Shown here piece by piece: positions 10,906-25,230 of a DNA stretch of 64,000 nucleotides. Source of the DNA: Gymnogyps californianus (Eukaryota; Chordata; Aves; Accipitriformes; Cathartidae). The notes below the pieces were generated by a model. The model searched no databases, was not told where the DNA came from, and saw only the letters and a list, made by a program, of their open reading frames with translations. Positions within the stretch are counted from its first letter, which is position 1. Each line of letters begins with the position of its first letter. The stretch spans positions 1 to 64,000 of the forward strand of contig NC_059473.1 in the NCBI RefSeq assembly GCF_018139145.2, in the 5' to 3' direction. Both the position numbers and the translations under genes were made by a program.

Positions 10906-11500
10906 TTTCTCATCTGCCTTCGGTTTACAGCGTGCAAAGCGCTGAGCAGAGGAAGCAACCCTTACTGGCAAGGATGATGCCTGCTCTTTTACTGCAACTA
11001 CATCTACACTGCATCAGCAATGTGACTGGGTGGGTAATGAAACTTAATTTTCCTGGAGCATAGATAAACATCCTGCTAAGCTACATAAGAAAGTAGTTCG
11101 TTAAATGCAATATCAATTTTGTTATCAAAAGTGATATGCTTTAGTTTTGTTTTTAAAAAATAAAAGTGCTATGGGGTTATGCTTCATTTCTAGCAAGACC
11201 GTGTGTACTACCTAACTTCTGCCAGAACTGCCTTCTGGGTAGGACTGAATGACAGAGCAGAACTAGATCCCCTAAGAATCTGTTCTCCAAAATATGTCTG
11301 GTTGCAAAGCACATTATTTACTGTAAATGGCAGACAATTCAGAGTCACCTTGGTGGTCTCTCTGACGGACTCCCTTAACAGAGCGAGATGACTCCCAAAG
11401 GACAGAAACCACCAAAACCCCATGGAAATACAGGAAACTTACCAGACACTGTATGAAGCAGCCTAATTAACACCTAACTAGCTAGAACAAAAAGAAATTG
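10906..11500. other. AT-rich sequence, no feature recognised
   Basis: No tandem structure and no coding similarity that I can name. The opposed small open frames near 11203-11423 do not resemble a known protein. Confidence 0.5.
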
Positions 11501-14340
11501 CAAAGCATAAGAAAAAACACCCTGGGAGATGTGTCGAGAAAAACAGATGAAGGCTATTGCCTTCTCTGAAAAGCTCAAGACGAGGTCTGAGCTGATGAGA
11601 GACATCTTCAGGGTACTGGATACCAAATAGAAACATACTGTAACACAGAAAACAGAGAGACTGCTCTGGAGCACAAAGACAGCTTTGGAAAAGGTTCTGA
11701 CAGAACAAGAGGCATTGTCACAGGGATTAGAGAGATCCTGAAGGGGCCAGAGAGACCAAAGAAGTCTTGGGGATGCAGTGAGCTCAAAAGGGAACTGAAC
11801 AAAGTACAGGTGTCCTCAGGGGACCAGGGACCAAATGGAGGTGCATCAAACAGATGAGAGGACAGCAAGGCCAACTGGGGTAACAGATGCGGACTCAGGA
11901 AGGGTTGTGAGGGGAAAAGAGGGGTGCAGAGTGCCCTCCCAAGCTAAAACGGGGCTCTAGGGCATAGGGGATGTCTCGCGAGAGCTCGGCAAAGGGAGCG
12001 GAGGAGTCCCGGGGGGACCTGAGAGACCAAAGAAGCCTCAGAGATAACAATGAGGAACTCTGAAGGGGATTTCGACAAAGTACAGATGTTGTCAGGAGGC
12101 CAGGGGCTGAATGAAAGCATCCTAAAGGGCAAAGAGCAAGATAAGAGTGCTGTGAAGAGCACCAAAAAAATAAAATCAAAAGAGAGCTCAAGTGCTCCAA
12201 GAGTGCTGTGGAGTACGAGAAAGGACTTGGAAGACATTGTTATAGACAGTAGAGGAATTCAGATGGGACAGGGTAAGAAAAGAAAGCTTGGAGACCGAGC
12301 GAGGGCCTTGCAGTCTCAGGAGGGCATCTAGGCAAACTAGAGATGACTGAGTGAGAGAGGAACCGAACGGAGACACCCTCGATGGCAGAGAGAAAGATAA
12401 AGGAGCGCTGCATAGCAAAGAGAGAAGGGAGGCTCTGATGGACCAAGAGAGATAGAAAGGGAGCTGAAGTGCTACAAGGTGCTGTGGAGATGGAGGAAGG
12501 TCTCGGGAGGTGTCGTGACTGTGAGGAGAGGGTTGTGGAGGGGGGCTGACGGACAAAAGAAGGCTTGGGGACGACAAGGAGGAACTCGGGTGATCATCTG
12601 AGCAGAGTACACACGGTCTCGAGTGGCTGGGGACTGAACAAAGGAATCCTCGATAGCATAGAGGAACAAATGAGTGTTCTGTGGGTCAATGATGGCCCCA
12701 CCTACAGTGCCACAAGATGGATGTGGAGCACGAGGAATGTCTTGGGAGGCATTGTGACCGGGAGAAGAAGTGTCCTGAGGGAGCCAGAGAGACAGAAAAA
12801 GGATTAGGGATGGGGCGATTAAATCAAGAGGGGACCTGAACCGAGTAAACATGTCATCGGAGGGCCAGGGAACGAATAGAGGCACAGCTAGAGGGAAGAG
12901 AGGACAGAATGACTGGGCTGGGTCACAGCTATGGACTCAGGAAGCCCTCTCAGGGAACGAGGGGGATGTGAGGTCCGCTACAAAGCTAGAAGTGTGCTAA
13001 GGGCAGCCTTGAAGGCATCGATAGGCATCGTGACAGCATTAGAGCGGTCTCGATCGGGCCAAAGACACCAAGGAAGGCTCAGGGACACAAGGAGGAAGTC
13101 TGGGGGGCATCTGAGCAGAGTACAGATGTCGTTGGGAGGCCGGGGACCAAATGGAGGCATCCTAGATGGCAGAGGGGACGATAAGAGCGCTCTGAGGCAC
13201 AAACCAACCCGAGGACGGGTTTCTGAGGGAACGAGCGAGGGTCAAAGTCCGCTACAGAGCTCAAACAGGGCTGCGGTACACAAAGAAGGCGTCTGAGGAG
13301 GCACGGTGACTGGGAGCAGAGGGGTCATGAAAGGCTGGGAGGGATAAGAGCGGTTGAAAGGGAGGCAAAGTGCCACCAAAATGCTGTGGAGCACAAGGAA
13401 GGTCTCGGGAGGCATCCTAGTTGAAAAAGGGAAGAAAAAGAATGCTCTTTTTTGGGAACGGAGGCGTTAGGAGAGGCGCGATTGCAACCAAACGAGTCCA
13501 AAGGGGGCTTACAGAGCTAAAAGCCTGCTGCAGGGAACAGCTAAGACCTCGGGAGGCATCGTGACAGTAGCAGAGGGGTTCTGAGAGGGACAGGCAGAAG
13601 AAGGCTCAAGGAGATGACGAAGAAGTCAAGAGGGGATTTGAAGAGACTACAGATGTCCTCAGGGGACCAGGGACTGCACAGAGGTATCCGAGCTAGCACA
13701 GAGGACAACAAGAGTGTCCTGGAGATGAAAGACGGCCTCAGGAAAGGTTCTGAGGGAGGCAGAAGGGCGCAAAGTGCGCTACAGAGCCAAGAGAGGGCTG
13801 TGGGGCACAAGGATGGCCTCGGGAGGCATGGTGATGGCAGGAGAGAAGGGTAAGAGAGACAGAAGAAGGTTCTGGGACACAATGCAAAACTCAAGACTGT
13901 GTCCCAGCAACGTACAGATGTCCTCAGGGGATGAGCGGCTCAATGGAGACATCCCAGATGGCAGTGAATAAGGTAAGAGAGGTCTGGGGCCCAGAGCAAG
14001 CCTGAGGAAGGGTTCTGTCTGAGTAAGAGAGATACAAAGAGGGCTGCAGAGCTGGGAGGGTGCCGTGGGGCACGAGGACAGTCTCGGGAGGCGTCGTGAT
14101 GGGAACGAGAGAGCTCTGGGGGTCGGGGGCGGACCCTGGACATAGAGACAAACAAAGGATTGCTGACACAATGAGGTAGTTGGGAAGGGATCTGAACAGA
14201 GTCCAGATGTCCTCCGGGGACCGAAAGGAAGCATCCGACATGGCCGAGGGGAAGGTAAGAGTGCTGTGGGGCAAAAGGATGGCCTGTGGAAGAGTTGTCT
14301 CTGAGGGGTACAAATTACACTCCAGAGAGAAAAGCATGCT
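11500..14340. repeat. Degenerate satellite, unit about 265 bp
   Basis: About ten diverged copies. The word CAGATGTCCTCAGGGGACC or a variant occurs near 11805, 12083, 12335, 12608, 12846, 13117, 13650, 13914 and 14201, spacings mostly 240-290 bp. Other recurring words are GGTCTCGGGAGGCATCGTGA and GGCATCCTAGATGGCAGAG. The plus strand is strongly enriched in G and A. The open frames on both strands follow the repeat and are not genes. Confidence 0.85.
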
Positions 14341-16319
14341 GAGGAGACCCTCTAAAGCCTCAGGATGAGCCGAGAGGAGAGCAAAAAAAAAGAAAGACAC
14401 AAAGAAAACTTAAAAAGCAACAGGGTATGTGACAAACAAGAAAGAATTAAAGAAGAGGGATAGACAGCTTGATAAAAGCTAACATAGAAAGAAAATTGAA
14501 AAAGCAAAAGGGTACAAGGCAGAGGAGAAAAATTAAAAAACAGGGACAGAAAACTAGACAAAGGTAGGCATAAAAAAATTTAAAAATGAAGGCATGAAGG
14601 GAGGAAAAAATTTTAAAAAACGTGACAACAAACTAAATAAATGGAGCCATAAAGAAAATTGAAAAATTGAGAGAGTACCCAACGGACAAGAAAGAATTCC
14701 AAAATAGGGACGGGAACTAGATAAAAGCAGACATTGAAAGAAAAATTAAAAAGCAACACGATTAAGGAAATAACAGGGAAAAAACAAGAGGAAGAGCAAA
14801 CTAAATAAACAAAGACATAGAAACAAAATTGAAGAAGTGACGGGGTACAACACAGACTAGAATGCAATAAAAAAATAAAGGTAGTGAACTGGATAAAAGT
14901 AGATAGAGAAAAATAATTTTTAAAAAGGATTAAGGAAAAAAGGAAAACAATTGAAAAATAAGGACAGTGAACTAAAATGCAGATAGAGAAAGAAAATTTA
15001 AAAGGCAAAGGTGTAAAGGGCAGACAAGAAAAAAAATGAAAAAATACAGACAGTGACTGGGATAAAAGGAGACACAGAAAATATTAAAAGTGAGAGGGAT
15101 TAGGGAAATAAAGGGAAAAAACTTTAAAAATAAGGACAGCAATCTAAAACAGAAACATAGAAAGTAAACGTTAAAAGCGATGGAGATTAAGAGAGGAAAA
15201 GAGTGAAAAATGGAGACAGGAAACGAGATAACAGCAGGCATAAAAAATTTTGAAAATCGAAGGGCTTAAGAGAGGAAAGAATTAAAAAAAAAACAGGGAC
15301 AGTGAACTAAATACACAAAGACATAGACGAAAAATTTAAAAAGCAAGGGCACTAAGGAAATACCAGAAACAATAAAAAATAAAGACAGTGAACTGGATAA
15401 AAGCAGACACAGAAAGAAAATTTAAAAGCAACGTGCGAAACAACAGACAGGAAAGAATTTAAAGATAAGGGTAGGCCATAAAAGTGGTCCTGGAAAGAAA
15501 ATTTAAAAAGCAATGAGGTACGGGACAGACAGGAAAAAATTGAAAATAGGGACACCAAAGGAGACACAAGTAGACATAGAAACAGAATTTTAAAAGCCAA
15601 GGGATGAAGAGATGAAACGGTTAAAAAATAGGGACAGTGAACTAGAACTGAGACATAGAAATCAAATTTTAAGAAATGCGGCACTAAGGAAGGACAACAA
15701 ATAATTCAAAGCTAAAGACCTCGGAACAGGACAAAAGTAGACACAGAACATTTTGAAGAAACAAGGACTAGGAGAAGTAAAGGAAAAAAAATTTAAAACA
15801 GGGACCACAAACTAAAACAGAGACATACAAAGTAAATTTTTAAAGTGACGGGGTACATGACAGGCAGGAAAAAATTAAAAGCTGGGGAGCTGGACAAAAG
15901 TAGGCATAGAAGGAAAATGTCAAAAGCAATGGGGTACAGCACAGACAGGAAAGAACTACAAATAGGGAGAGCAAACTAGATGAAAGGAGACAGAGAAGCA
16001 GCATTTTAGAAGGCAAGGGATTAAGAGAGGAAAGAATTAAACAATATTGACAGCAAACGAAAATTAAGACACAGAAAGAAAATTTTAAAACTGAGGGCGC
16101 TAAGGAAAGACAAGAAATGATGAGGCAAATAAACCAGCAAGCGGGATAAATGTCGAAAGAAGAAAAGATTTATAAAGTGACAGGGATTAAGGAAAGACAA
16201 GAAATAATTAAAAAATAAAAACAGCGAATGGGATAAAAGTATGCAGAAGATTTTAAAAGCAACGGGGATTATGGACATAAGGAAAAAAATAAGAAATAGC
16301 ACAGCGAACTAAAACAGAG

Positions 16320-18525
16320 ATGTAGAACGAAAATTTAAAAAGTGAGGGCACCAAGGAAAGACAAGAAAGAATTCTTACAAACAGCAACTGGAATACAAGC
16401 AGGCATAGAAAGAAAATTAAACAAGGCGAGGAGTTCTAGGGAAAGAAAGGGAAAATTTAAAATATAGGGACAGCAAACCAAAAGAGATGGAGAAAGAACA
16501 CTGAAAAGCGAGGGGACTGAGGCAAGACAAGAAACAATCGACAGACTAAAGGCAGTGAACTGAAGGCAGCGAACGGGATAAAAGCAGAGAGAAAATCTCA
16601 AAAGCAACGATGATTAAGGAAACAGGGGAAAAATTAAAAAACAGTGACGGTGAACTAAAACAGAGATGCAGAAAGAGAACTTAAAAGCGATGGCACTAAG
16701 GAAAAACCAGTACTAATTCCAAAACAACAGCAAAGGACATAAAAGTAGGCATGGAAAGAAGATTTGAGAAGCGATAAGTATTAGGGAAGCGAAGGAAAAA
16801 ATTAGGAGAGGGGACAGTGAACTACAACACATGTAGAAAGAAAATCTAAATAGCGACAGCACTAAGGAAGGAGAAATTATTAAAAAATAAAGACCGTGAT
16901 ATCAAGACAGCCAAAGGGATAAAAGGAGAGAGAAAATTAAAAAAACAACACTGATTAAGGAAATAAGGAAAAAAAGATGAAATAGCAATGGCCAACTAAA
17001 CGGGAGACACAGAAAGAAAATCCAAAAAGCAAAGGCACCAAGGAAAGACAAGGCATAATTAAAAATAAAGACGTGGAAGGGAAAAAAGTAGGTATAGAAA
17101 GAACAGTGAAAAAGCAATAGGCATTAGGGAAAGAAAGGGAAAAAAAAATGCAATGAGGACTGCAAAGTAAAACAGATGTAGAAAGAAAATTGAAAGACCA
17201 AGGACACTACGGAAAGACAAGAAAGAATGAGAAAAAAACAGCAAAGGCAATAAAAGTAGGCACAGAACGAAATTTTAAAAAGCAAAGAGTCTTAGGGACA
17301 TAAAGGAAAAAATTGCAAAATAAGGGCAGCAAACTAAAATGGAGATGTAGAAAGAAAATCTAAAAAGCGAGGGCACTAAGGAAAGAGAAAAAATAATTGA
17401 AAAATAGAGGTAGACAAATAAAGACCACGAATGGGATAAAAGCAGACAGAACATTTTCACAGCAACGGCGATTAAGGAAATAAGACAAAAATTTAAAAGT
17501 AGCGACAGCAAACTGAAAAGGAAACTTAGAAAGAAAATCCACAAAGTGATGGCACAGAAGAAACGTCGAAGGAAGAAATACAGACATCGAAGGGAAAAAA
17601 GTAGGCTAGAAAGAAAATTTAAAGAGCGACGAGCATTAGGGAAATAAAGGGAAAAAATTATGAAATAAGGACAGCAAACTAAAACGGAGATGTAGAAAGA
17701 AAATCTAAAAAGCGAGGGCACTAAGGAGAGACAAGAAATCCTTCAAAAATAAAGGAGACAAAGACCGCGAATGGGATAAAAGCAGACAGAACTTTTTCAA
17801 AGCAACGGTGATTAAGGAAATAGGGAAAACAATTAGAAAATAGTGACTATGAACTACAAGGGAGGGCACTAAGGCAAGACAAGAAATAGTTACAAATAAT
17901 AATATCGAAGGGAAAAAAAGCAAGCATAGAAAATACATTCCACAAGCAACAGGAATTAGGAAAATAAAGGGAAAAAATTAAATAGGGAAAGACAAGAAAG
18001 AATTACAAAAAAAATCAGCAAAGCGATTACAAAGTAGGCCTAGAAAGAACATTTAAGAAGCGATAGGCATTAGCAAAAAAAAGGAAAAAATTAAAACAGA
18101 GGGACAGCCCACTACAACGTAGATGTAGAAAGAAAATCTAAAAAGGGAGGGCACTAAGGAAACACAAGGAAGAATTAAAAGAAAAGACAGCGCAATACAG
18201 ACTGCGATCCGGATTCAAGTAGGCGGAAACGTTTCAAAGCAATGGTGATTAAGGAAATCAGGAAAAAAATTAAAAGTAGTGACAGCGAACTAAAACAGAG
18301 ATGTATAAAGGAAACTTCAAAAGCAAGGGCACTAAGGAAAGACAAGAAATAATTTCTAAAAACCAGCCGAGGTAATAAAAGTAGGCATAGAAAGAAGATT
18401 TAAAAAGCAAGGCGTTTTAGGGAAATAAAGGGAAACGTTAAAATATACGGACAGAAGTCTAAACAGAGAAGTAGAAAGAAAATTTCAAAAGTGACGGCAC
18501 TCATGAAAGAGAAGAAAGAATTCGA
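16320..18525. repeat. Large satellite duplication, copy 1
   Basis: About 2.2 kb of satellite that recurs at 20430-22600, nearly base for base. For example ATTCTTACAAACAGCAACTG is at 16371 and 20481 (offset 4110), and GTGACGGCACTCATG is at 18491 and 22565 (offset 4074). The change in offset comes mainly from one replaced stretch near 17595-17700. Confidence 0.9.
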
Positions 18526-20429
18526 AAAAGATCAGCAAAGGGAATAAAAGCAGGCATAGAAAGAACATTTACAATGCGATCGGCATTACGGAAAGAAGGG
18601 GAAAAATTAAATAATAGCGACACTGACCTAAAAAGGAGAAGCAGAAAACAAATTTCAAAAGCAACGGCACTAAGGAAAACCAAGAAAAAACAATTAAAAA
18701 AATAAGAGGAACAAACGAGATAGAAGTAGGACATTTTAAAGGCCATAGCACTAAGGAAAGACAACAAATCATTGAAAATTAAAGACAGCAAACGGGATAA
18801 AAGGAGGCAGAAATTTTTCAAAGCAATGGCGATTAAGGAAATAAGGAAAAAAATAAGAAATAGCCACCGCGAACTAAAACGGAGGCAGAAAGAAAATCTG
18901 AAAAGCGAGGGCACTAAGGAAAAACAAGAAAAAATAATTAAAAAATAAAGACCAGCAAAAGAGACGAAAGTAGACAATTTTAAAAGCCAAGGGATTATGT
19001 GAGGAAAGAAGTAAAACAGAGCGACAGCAAACTAAAACGCAGACACAGACAGAAAATTTAAACGGCGACGGCACTAAGGACAGAGAAGAAATAATTAAAG
19101 ACAGCGAACAGGAAGGAGGTACACAGAAAGAATACTTAAAAAGCAACAAGGATCACGGAAGTAAAGCAAAAACCATTTTAAAAATATGAAGAGCGAATTA
19201 AAACGGAGCTGTTGAAAGAAAAGATAAAAAGCGATGGCCTTAATGAAAGAAGAAAAAATCTGAACACACACACAGCAAACAGGAGAAAAGTAGACAGAAC
19301 GAACATTTCAAAAGCAACAGCGATTAGGGAAATAAAGGAGAAAAAACATTAAAAATAGGGAGAGCGAACTAACTAACAATTTTGAAGCCACCGGGTCCAC
19401 TACCAACAAAGATCAATAAAAACTGGGGATTGGCAGATTCATAGAGGCAGACAGAGAAAGAGAATTTGAAAGTGATGTGGTAAGGGACAGGCAGGAAAAA
19501 AATTCAAAAATAGGGACAGCAAATTTTAAAAGCAACAGGGATTAAAGAAATCAGTAGAAAATAAAATCAAATAGCGACAGTAAACTAGAACGAAGAAGTG
19601 GAAAGAAAATTTAAAAAGCAAGGGCACTGAGGAAAGACAAGAAAGAATTAGAAAGAACCAGCAAAGGGCATAAAAGTAGGCAGAGAAGGAATATTTAAAA
19701 AGCAATAGGCATTAGGGAAATAAAGGAAAGAGTTATGGAATAGGGACGGCAGACTATAACAGAGACAGAGAAGGACAATCTAAAAAGCGACAGCACTAAG
19801 GAAAGACAAGCAATACTTCTACACAAACAACAGAGGGAATCAAAGTAGGCAGAGAAAGAACATTTAAAAAGTGAAGGGATTAGGGAAATGAAGGGGAAAA
19901 GTAAAATATAGGGAGAGCGAATGAAAACGGAGACGGAGATCTAAAAAGCGAGGGCGCTAAGGAAAGACAAGAAATCATGAAAAATAAAGAGATGGCAGCT
20001 AAAAGAGTAAGCATAGAAAGAACATTCAAAAAGCAATAGGCATTACAGAAATATAGGAAAAACTTAGGAAATAGGGACAGCAAACTATAACCGATGTAGA
20101 AAGAAAATTTAAAGCCCAAGGACACTATGGAAAGAAATTATTTTTAAAATACACACTGATACAGAGACAGCGAACGGGATAAAAGCCGACAGAAAATTTA
20201 AAAGCAATGGTGATTAAGGAACTAAGGAGAAAATTAAAAACGAATGACAGAGAACTAAAACGGAGATGTAGAAGGAAAATCTAAAAAGTGATGGCAAAGA
20301 AGCAAGAGAACAAATAATTTTAAAGAGCCAGCGACGGGGGAAAAACAGGCAAAGAAACAACTTTTAAAAAGCAAGGGGGATTAAGAAAATAAAGGGGAAA
20401 AAAAATAGGGACAGCGAACAAAAACAGAG

Positions 20430-21737
20430 AGGTAGAAAGAAAATTTAAAAAGCGAGGGCACCAAGGAAAGACAAGAAAGAATTCTTACAAACAGCAACTG
20501 GAATACAAGCAGGCATAGAAAGAAAATTAAACAAGGCGAGGAGTTCTAGGGAAAGAAAGGGAAAATTTAAAATATAGGGACAGCAAACCAAAAGAGATGG
20601 AGAAAGAACACTTGAAAAGCGAGGGGACTGAGGCAAGACAAGAAATAATTGACAGACTAAAGGCAGTGAACTGAAGGCAGCGAACGGGATAAAAGCAGAG
20701 AGAAAATCTCAAAAGCAACGATGATTAAGGAAACAGGGGAAAAATTAAAAAACAGTGACGGTGAACTAAAACAGAGATGCAGAAAGAGAACTTAAAAGCG
20801 ATGGCACTAAGGAAAAACCAGTACTAATTCCAAAACAACAGCAAAGGACATAAAAGTAGACATGGAAAGAAGATTTGAGAAGCAGTAAGTATTAGGGAAG
20901 CGAAGGAAAAAATTAGGAGAGGGGGACAGTGAACTACAACAGATGTAGAAAGAAAATCTAAATAGCGACAGCACTAAGGAAAGAGAAATTATTAAAAAAT
21001 AAAGACCGTGATATCAAGACAGCCAAAGGGATAAAAGGAGAGAGAAAATTAAAAAAAACAACCCTGATTAAGGAAATAAGGAAAAAAAGATAAAATAGCA
21101 ATGGCCAACTAAACGGGAGACACAGAAAGAAAATCCAAAAAGCAAAGGCACCAAGGAAAGACAAGGCATAATTAAAAATAAAGACGTGGAAGGGAAAAAA
21201 GTAGGTATAGAAAGAACAGTGAAAAAGCAATAGGCATTAGGGAAAGAAAGGGAAAAAAAAATGCAATGAGGACTGCAAAGTAAAACAGATGTAGAAAGAA
21301 AATTGAAAGACCAAGGACACTACGGAAAGACAAGAAAGAATGAGAAAAAAACAGCAAAGGCAATAAAAGTAGGCATAGAACGAAATTTTAAAAAGCAAAG
21401 AGTCTTAGGGACATAAAGGAAAAAATTGCAAAATAAGGGCAGCAAACTAAAACGGAGATGTAGAAAGAAAATCTAAAAAGCGAGGGCACTAAGGAAAGAG
21501 AAAAAATAATTGAAAAATAGAGGTGACAAATAAAGACCACGAATGGGATAAAAGCAGACAGAACATTTTCAAAGCAACGGCGATTAAGGAAATAAGACAA
21601 AAATTTAAAAGTAGCGACAGCAAACTGAAAAGGAAACTTAGAAAGAAAATCCACAAAGTGATGGCACAGAAGAAACGTCGAAGGAAGAAATACAGACATC
21701 GAAGGAAAAAAAAAAAAAAAAAAAGAGCGAGACATAG

Positions 21738-21768
<31 letters not shown>

Positions 21769-22600
21769 TGTAGAAAGAAAATCTAAAAGCGAGGCACTAA
21801 GGAGAGACAAGAAATCCTTCAAAAATAAAGGAGACAAAGACCGCGAATGGGATAAAAGCAGACAGAACTTTTTCAAAGCAACGGCGATTAAGGAAATAGG
21901 GAAAATAATTAGAAAATAGTGACTATGAACTACAAGGGAGGGCACTAAGGCAAGACAAGAAATAGTTACAAATAATAATATCGAAGGGAAAAAAAGCAAG
22001 CATAGAAAATACATTCCACAAGCAACAGGAATTAGGAAACTAAAGGGAAAAAATTAAATAGGGAAAGACAAGAAAGAATTACAAAAAAAATCAGCAAAGC
22101 GATTAAAAGTAGGCCTAGAAAGAACATTTAAGAAGCGATAGGCATTAGCAAAAAAAAGGAAAAAATTAAAACAGAGGGACAGCCCACTACAACGTAGATG
22201 TAGAAAGAAAATCTAAAAAGGGAGGGCACTAAGGAAACACAAGGAAGAATTAAAAGAAAAGACAGCGCAATACAGACTGCGATCCGGATTCAAGTAGGCA
22301 GAAACGTTTAAAAGCAATGGTGATTAAGGAAATCAGGAAAAAAATTAAAAGTAGTGACAGCGAACTAAACCAGAGATGTATAAAGGAAACTTCAAAAGCA
22401 AGGGCACTAAGGAAAGACAAGAAATAATTTCTAAAAACCAGCCGAGGTAATAAAAGTAGGCATAGAAAGAAGATTTAAAAAGCAAGGAGTTTTAGGGCAA
22501 TAAAGGGAAACGTTAAAATATATGGACAGAAGTCTAAACAGAGAAGTAGAAAGAAATTTCAAAAGTGACGGCACTCATGAAAGAGAAGAAAGAATGAAAA
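20430..22600. repeat. Large satellite duplication, copy 2
   Basis: Second copy of 16320-18525. The main difference is at about 21704-21766, where poly-A runs replace part of the satellite sequence. The identity elsewhere implies a much later duplication than the monomer array itself. Confidence 0.9.
21704..21766. repeat. Poly-A runs interrupting the satellite
   Basis: Two runs of A (about 20 and about 30 bases) are separated by GAGCGAGACATAG. They replace ordinary satellite sequence that is present in the sister copy near 17595-17690. This may be slippage, an insertion, or a consensus or gap-filling error. Confidence 0.8.
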
Positions 22601-24454
22601 AATAACAGCGAAGGGAATTAAAGGAGCCACAGAAAGAACATTTAAAAACCAGCGAGCATTCGGAAGAAAAAAAAAAAAAAAAAAAGGCTGAAATAGCCCA
22701 GCAAAATAAAACAGAGAAGTAGAAAGAAAATGTAAAAAGTGACAGCACTAAGGAAAGACAAGAAAGAATTCTTAAAAAATAGCAAAGGAAATAAAAGCAG
22801 GCATAGAAAGAACATATAAAAAGTGAGGGGGATTAGGGAAATAAAGGGAAAAATTAAAATACAGGGACAGCGAACAGAAACGGAGACGTAGAAAGAAAAT
22901 TTAGAAAGCGAGGCCACTAAGGAAAGAGAAGAAATAATTAAAACCTAAAGGCAACCAAATGAAGACAGCTAACGGGATAAACTTGGAAAATGTTAAAAGT
23001 GACAGGGATTAGGGAAATAAAGGGAAAAGTTTAAAAAAATAGGGAGAGCGAACTAACACAGACGTAGATAGAAAATCTAAAAACCAAGAGCACTAAGGAA
23101 AGACAAGAACTAATTCTTAAAAACAGCAAATGGAATAAAAACAGGCATAGAAAGAGAATGAAACAAGCGAGGAGTTTTAGGAAAATCAGGGGGAAAATGA
23201 AAACATAGGGACAGTGAACAAAACCAAAGACATAGAAAGAAAATCTAAGAAGTGATGGGAAAGAAGCAAGAGAACAAATAAGTAAAAAACAGCCAGCAAA
23301 GGGGAAAAAAGCAGGCAAAGAAACAACTTTTAAAAAGCGAGGGGGATGAAGGAAATAAAGGGGAGGAAAAAAACCCATGGACGGCAAACAAAAACGGAGA
23401 TGTAGAAAGAAACTTTAAAAAGTGCCAGCACTAAGGAAAGACAGAAAAGAAGTAAAAGACAAGACAGGCAAATAAAGACAGCGAACAGGATGAAAGTAGA
23501 AAATCTAAAAAGCAATGACGATTACGGAAATAAACTGAAAAAATTAAGAAGTAGCCATGGCAAACAAAACCAGAGACGTAGAAAGAAAAGTGGAAAAAGC
23601 GACGGCACTAATGGAAGACGAACAATATTAACAACATATATAAACACAGTGAACAGGACAAAAGTAGACAGAAAGAACACTGCAAAAGCAACAGCGATTA
23701 GGGAAATAAAGGAAAAAATATCTAGAAAATAGGGACAGTGAACTACATAAAAATCTTAAAAGCAAGGGGGTACGTGACCGACAAAGAGCAACTAGAAATA
23801 GGGATTGGCAGATTCATAACAGTAGACACAGAAAGAGCATTTTAGAAGCGACTGCGCAAGGGACAGGCAGGAAAATACTGAAAAATAAAGACAGCAAACT
23901 GGATAAAAGTTGTCACAGTGAGAAAATTTAAAAAGCAAAGGGATTAAGAACAGAGAGGCAGAAAATTAAGAAAAATTTTAAGAAGTGCTGAAGCAGAGGA
24001 CAGGCAGGAAGAAATAAGAGACACAGACAGGGAACGGATAACTGCAGCCAGAGAGAGGAAATTTAGAAAGCAACGGGGTCCTGGCCATAGGGGTAAGAAG
24101 TGAGCTATCGGGAGAGGGAGCCGGACAGAGAGCCCCAGGGAAAGGACATGGGAAGAGCGACAGGGTGCAGAGCAGAGGCAGTCACTGAGAACAGCCACGG
24201 GTCGCTGGGTAGAGGGGGACCTAGAAATGCCATTTTGCCCAGCAAGAGGGCAGAAGAGAGCGCGGGAAGAGTGAAAGAAGAGCGGGTGGGGGGGAGCCAG
24301 AAAGGGAGAGGCACAGAAAGGAAATGTGGAAGGCGACGAGGTCCAGGGCAGTGTGGGCAGCAGAGCAAAAAGCTTCAGGGAGCCGGCCAGCCCGGAAGGG
24401 AGCCGGAGGCCAGGACAGGCGAGGAGGCAGGCAGAGATGTGGAGAAGCACGGCA

Positions 24455-25230
24455 GGATGCCTGCAAGGGGAGGTGCGACTCACCGCAGCTCCTGGCACCC
24501 GCAGGAGACCTTCACCGCCCGCAGGCTTCTCTCTCTGCCTCTGCCCCTTCCTCCTCCGCAGTGCCGGCTGCCCGACCCTCGCCCACCCAGCAGCAGGCGG
24601 CGGGTGCCTCGATGCTCCTCTCCCACGAGGCTTCCCGGACGCACGGCGGCTCCCACGTGCAGCCGACGGACGGACGGACGGACGGCCGCCCCGCAGCTCC
24701 CGGAGCTGCGTGCTGGTGGTGCGCTCTGCTCTGTCGGGGCCTCTTGCTGGCTGCAGGGAGCAGGCATTCCTTGCTGGAGGCAGCTGCCTGTGTGTGGAAG
24801 CCCCTCTCTTTCAGTCCTCAGCCAGCTCCCCCAGGCAGGCATGCCCAGGCAGCCCCCTCCCCAGCTCGAGCCCCTTGGCACAGCAGGGCCAGCCCCATCC
24901 TCAGCCTCCCTGGCTGCCCCTGGGGCTGCCCCAGCCCATCCCCACCTGCAGCCTTTTGCAAACCTTGGCCCAGCCCCATCCTCACCTCACAGGCCCCACC
25001 TGGGTGCCCCAGCCCCAGCTGGAGCCCCTTGGGAACAGGGGGCCATCACCCCAGCCCCACAGCACATCACCCCCTCCCCTGGAGCCAACCCCAGGCACTG
25101 AGCCTGAGCCCAGCAGCTGGAAACCCATCCAGGAGGGCAGAGGAGGCAGTGAAGGTTTGTTCCTTCATGCACCTCAGAAATGCCAGCAGGGAGTTGGCTG
25201 CAAGGCTCCGTGCCCAAAGGCAGGAGGAGA
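24455..25230. repeat. GC-rich module, copy 1
   Basis: A CpG- and C-rich block embedded between purine-rich repeats. Its parts recur at 34132-34257, 34975-35500, 36870-37985, 39385-40500 and 42480-42910. It contains TTGCTGGAGGCAGCTGCC near 24766 and a plus-strand pyrimidine tract ending CTCCTCCGCAG near 24560, shared with the copy near 35064. Overlapping open frames (333-373 codons) lie in several frames at once and show no domain I recognise. Confidence 0.75.

Larger units (their letters stand above)
14380..24080. repeat. Purine-rich satellite, monomer about 83 bp (main block)
   Basis: The monomer recurs roughly every 80-90 bp. It has a core like AAAAAGCGAGGGCACTAAGG, then AAAGACAAGAAATAATT, ATAGGGACAGCGAACT, and TAGGCATAGAAAGAA. 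Purines dominate the plus strand almost throughout. Monomers are diverged from each other, but long multi-monomer blocks are duplicated (see separate entries). Minus-strand open frames of 60-200 codons rich in Phe, Leu, Ser and Cys result only from the pyrimidine-rich strand. No gene is supported. Confidence 0.92.

Noticed and set aside
16021..22014. Hydrophobic Phe/Leu/Ser/Cys-rich minus-strand frames as membrane proteins
   Set aside because: The composition is the direct result of reading the pyrimidine strand of the 83-bp satellite; the monomer length is not a clean multiple of three and the frames start and stop at random.
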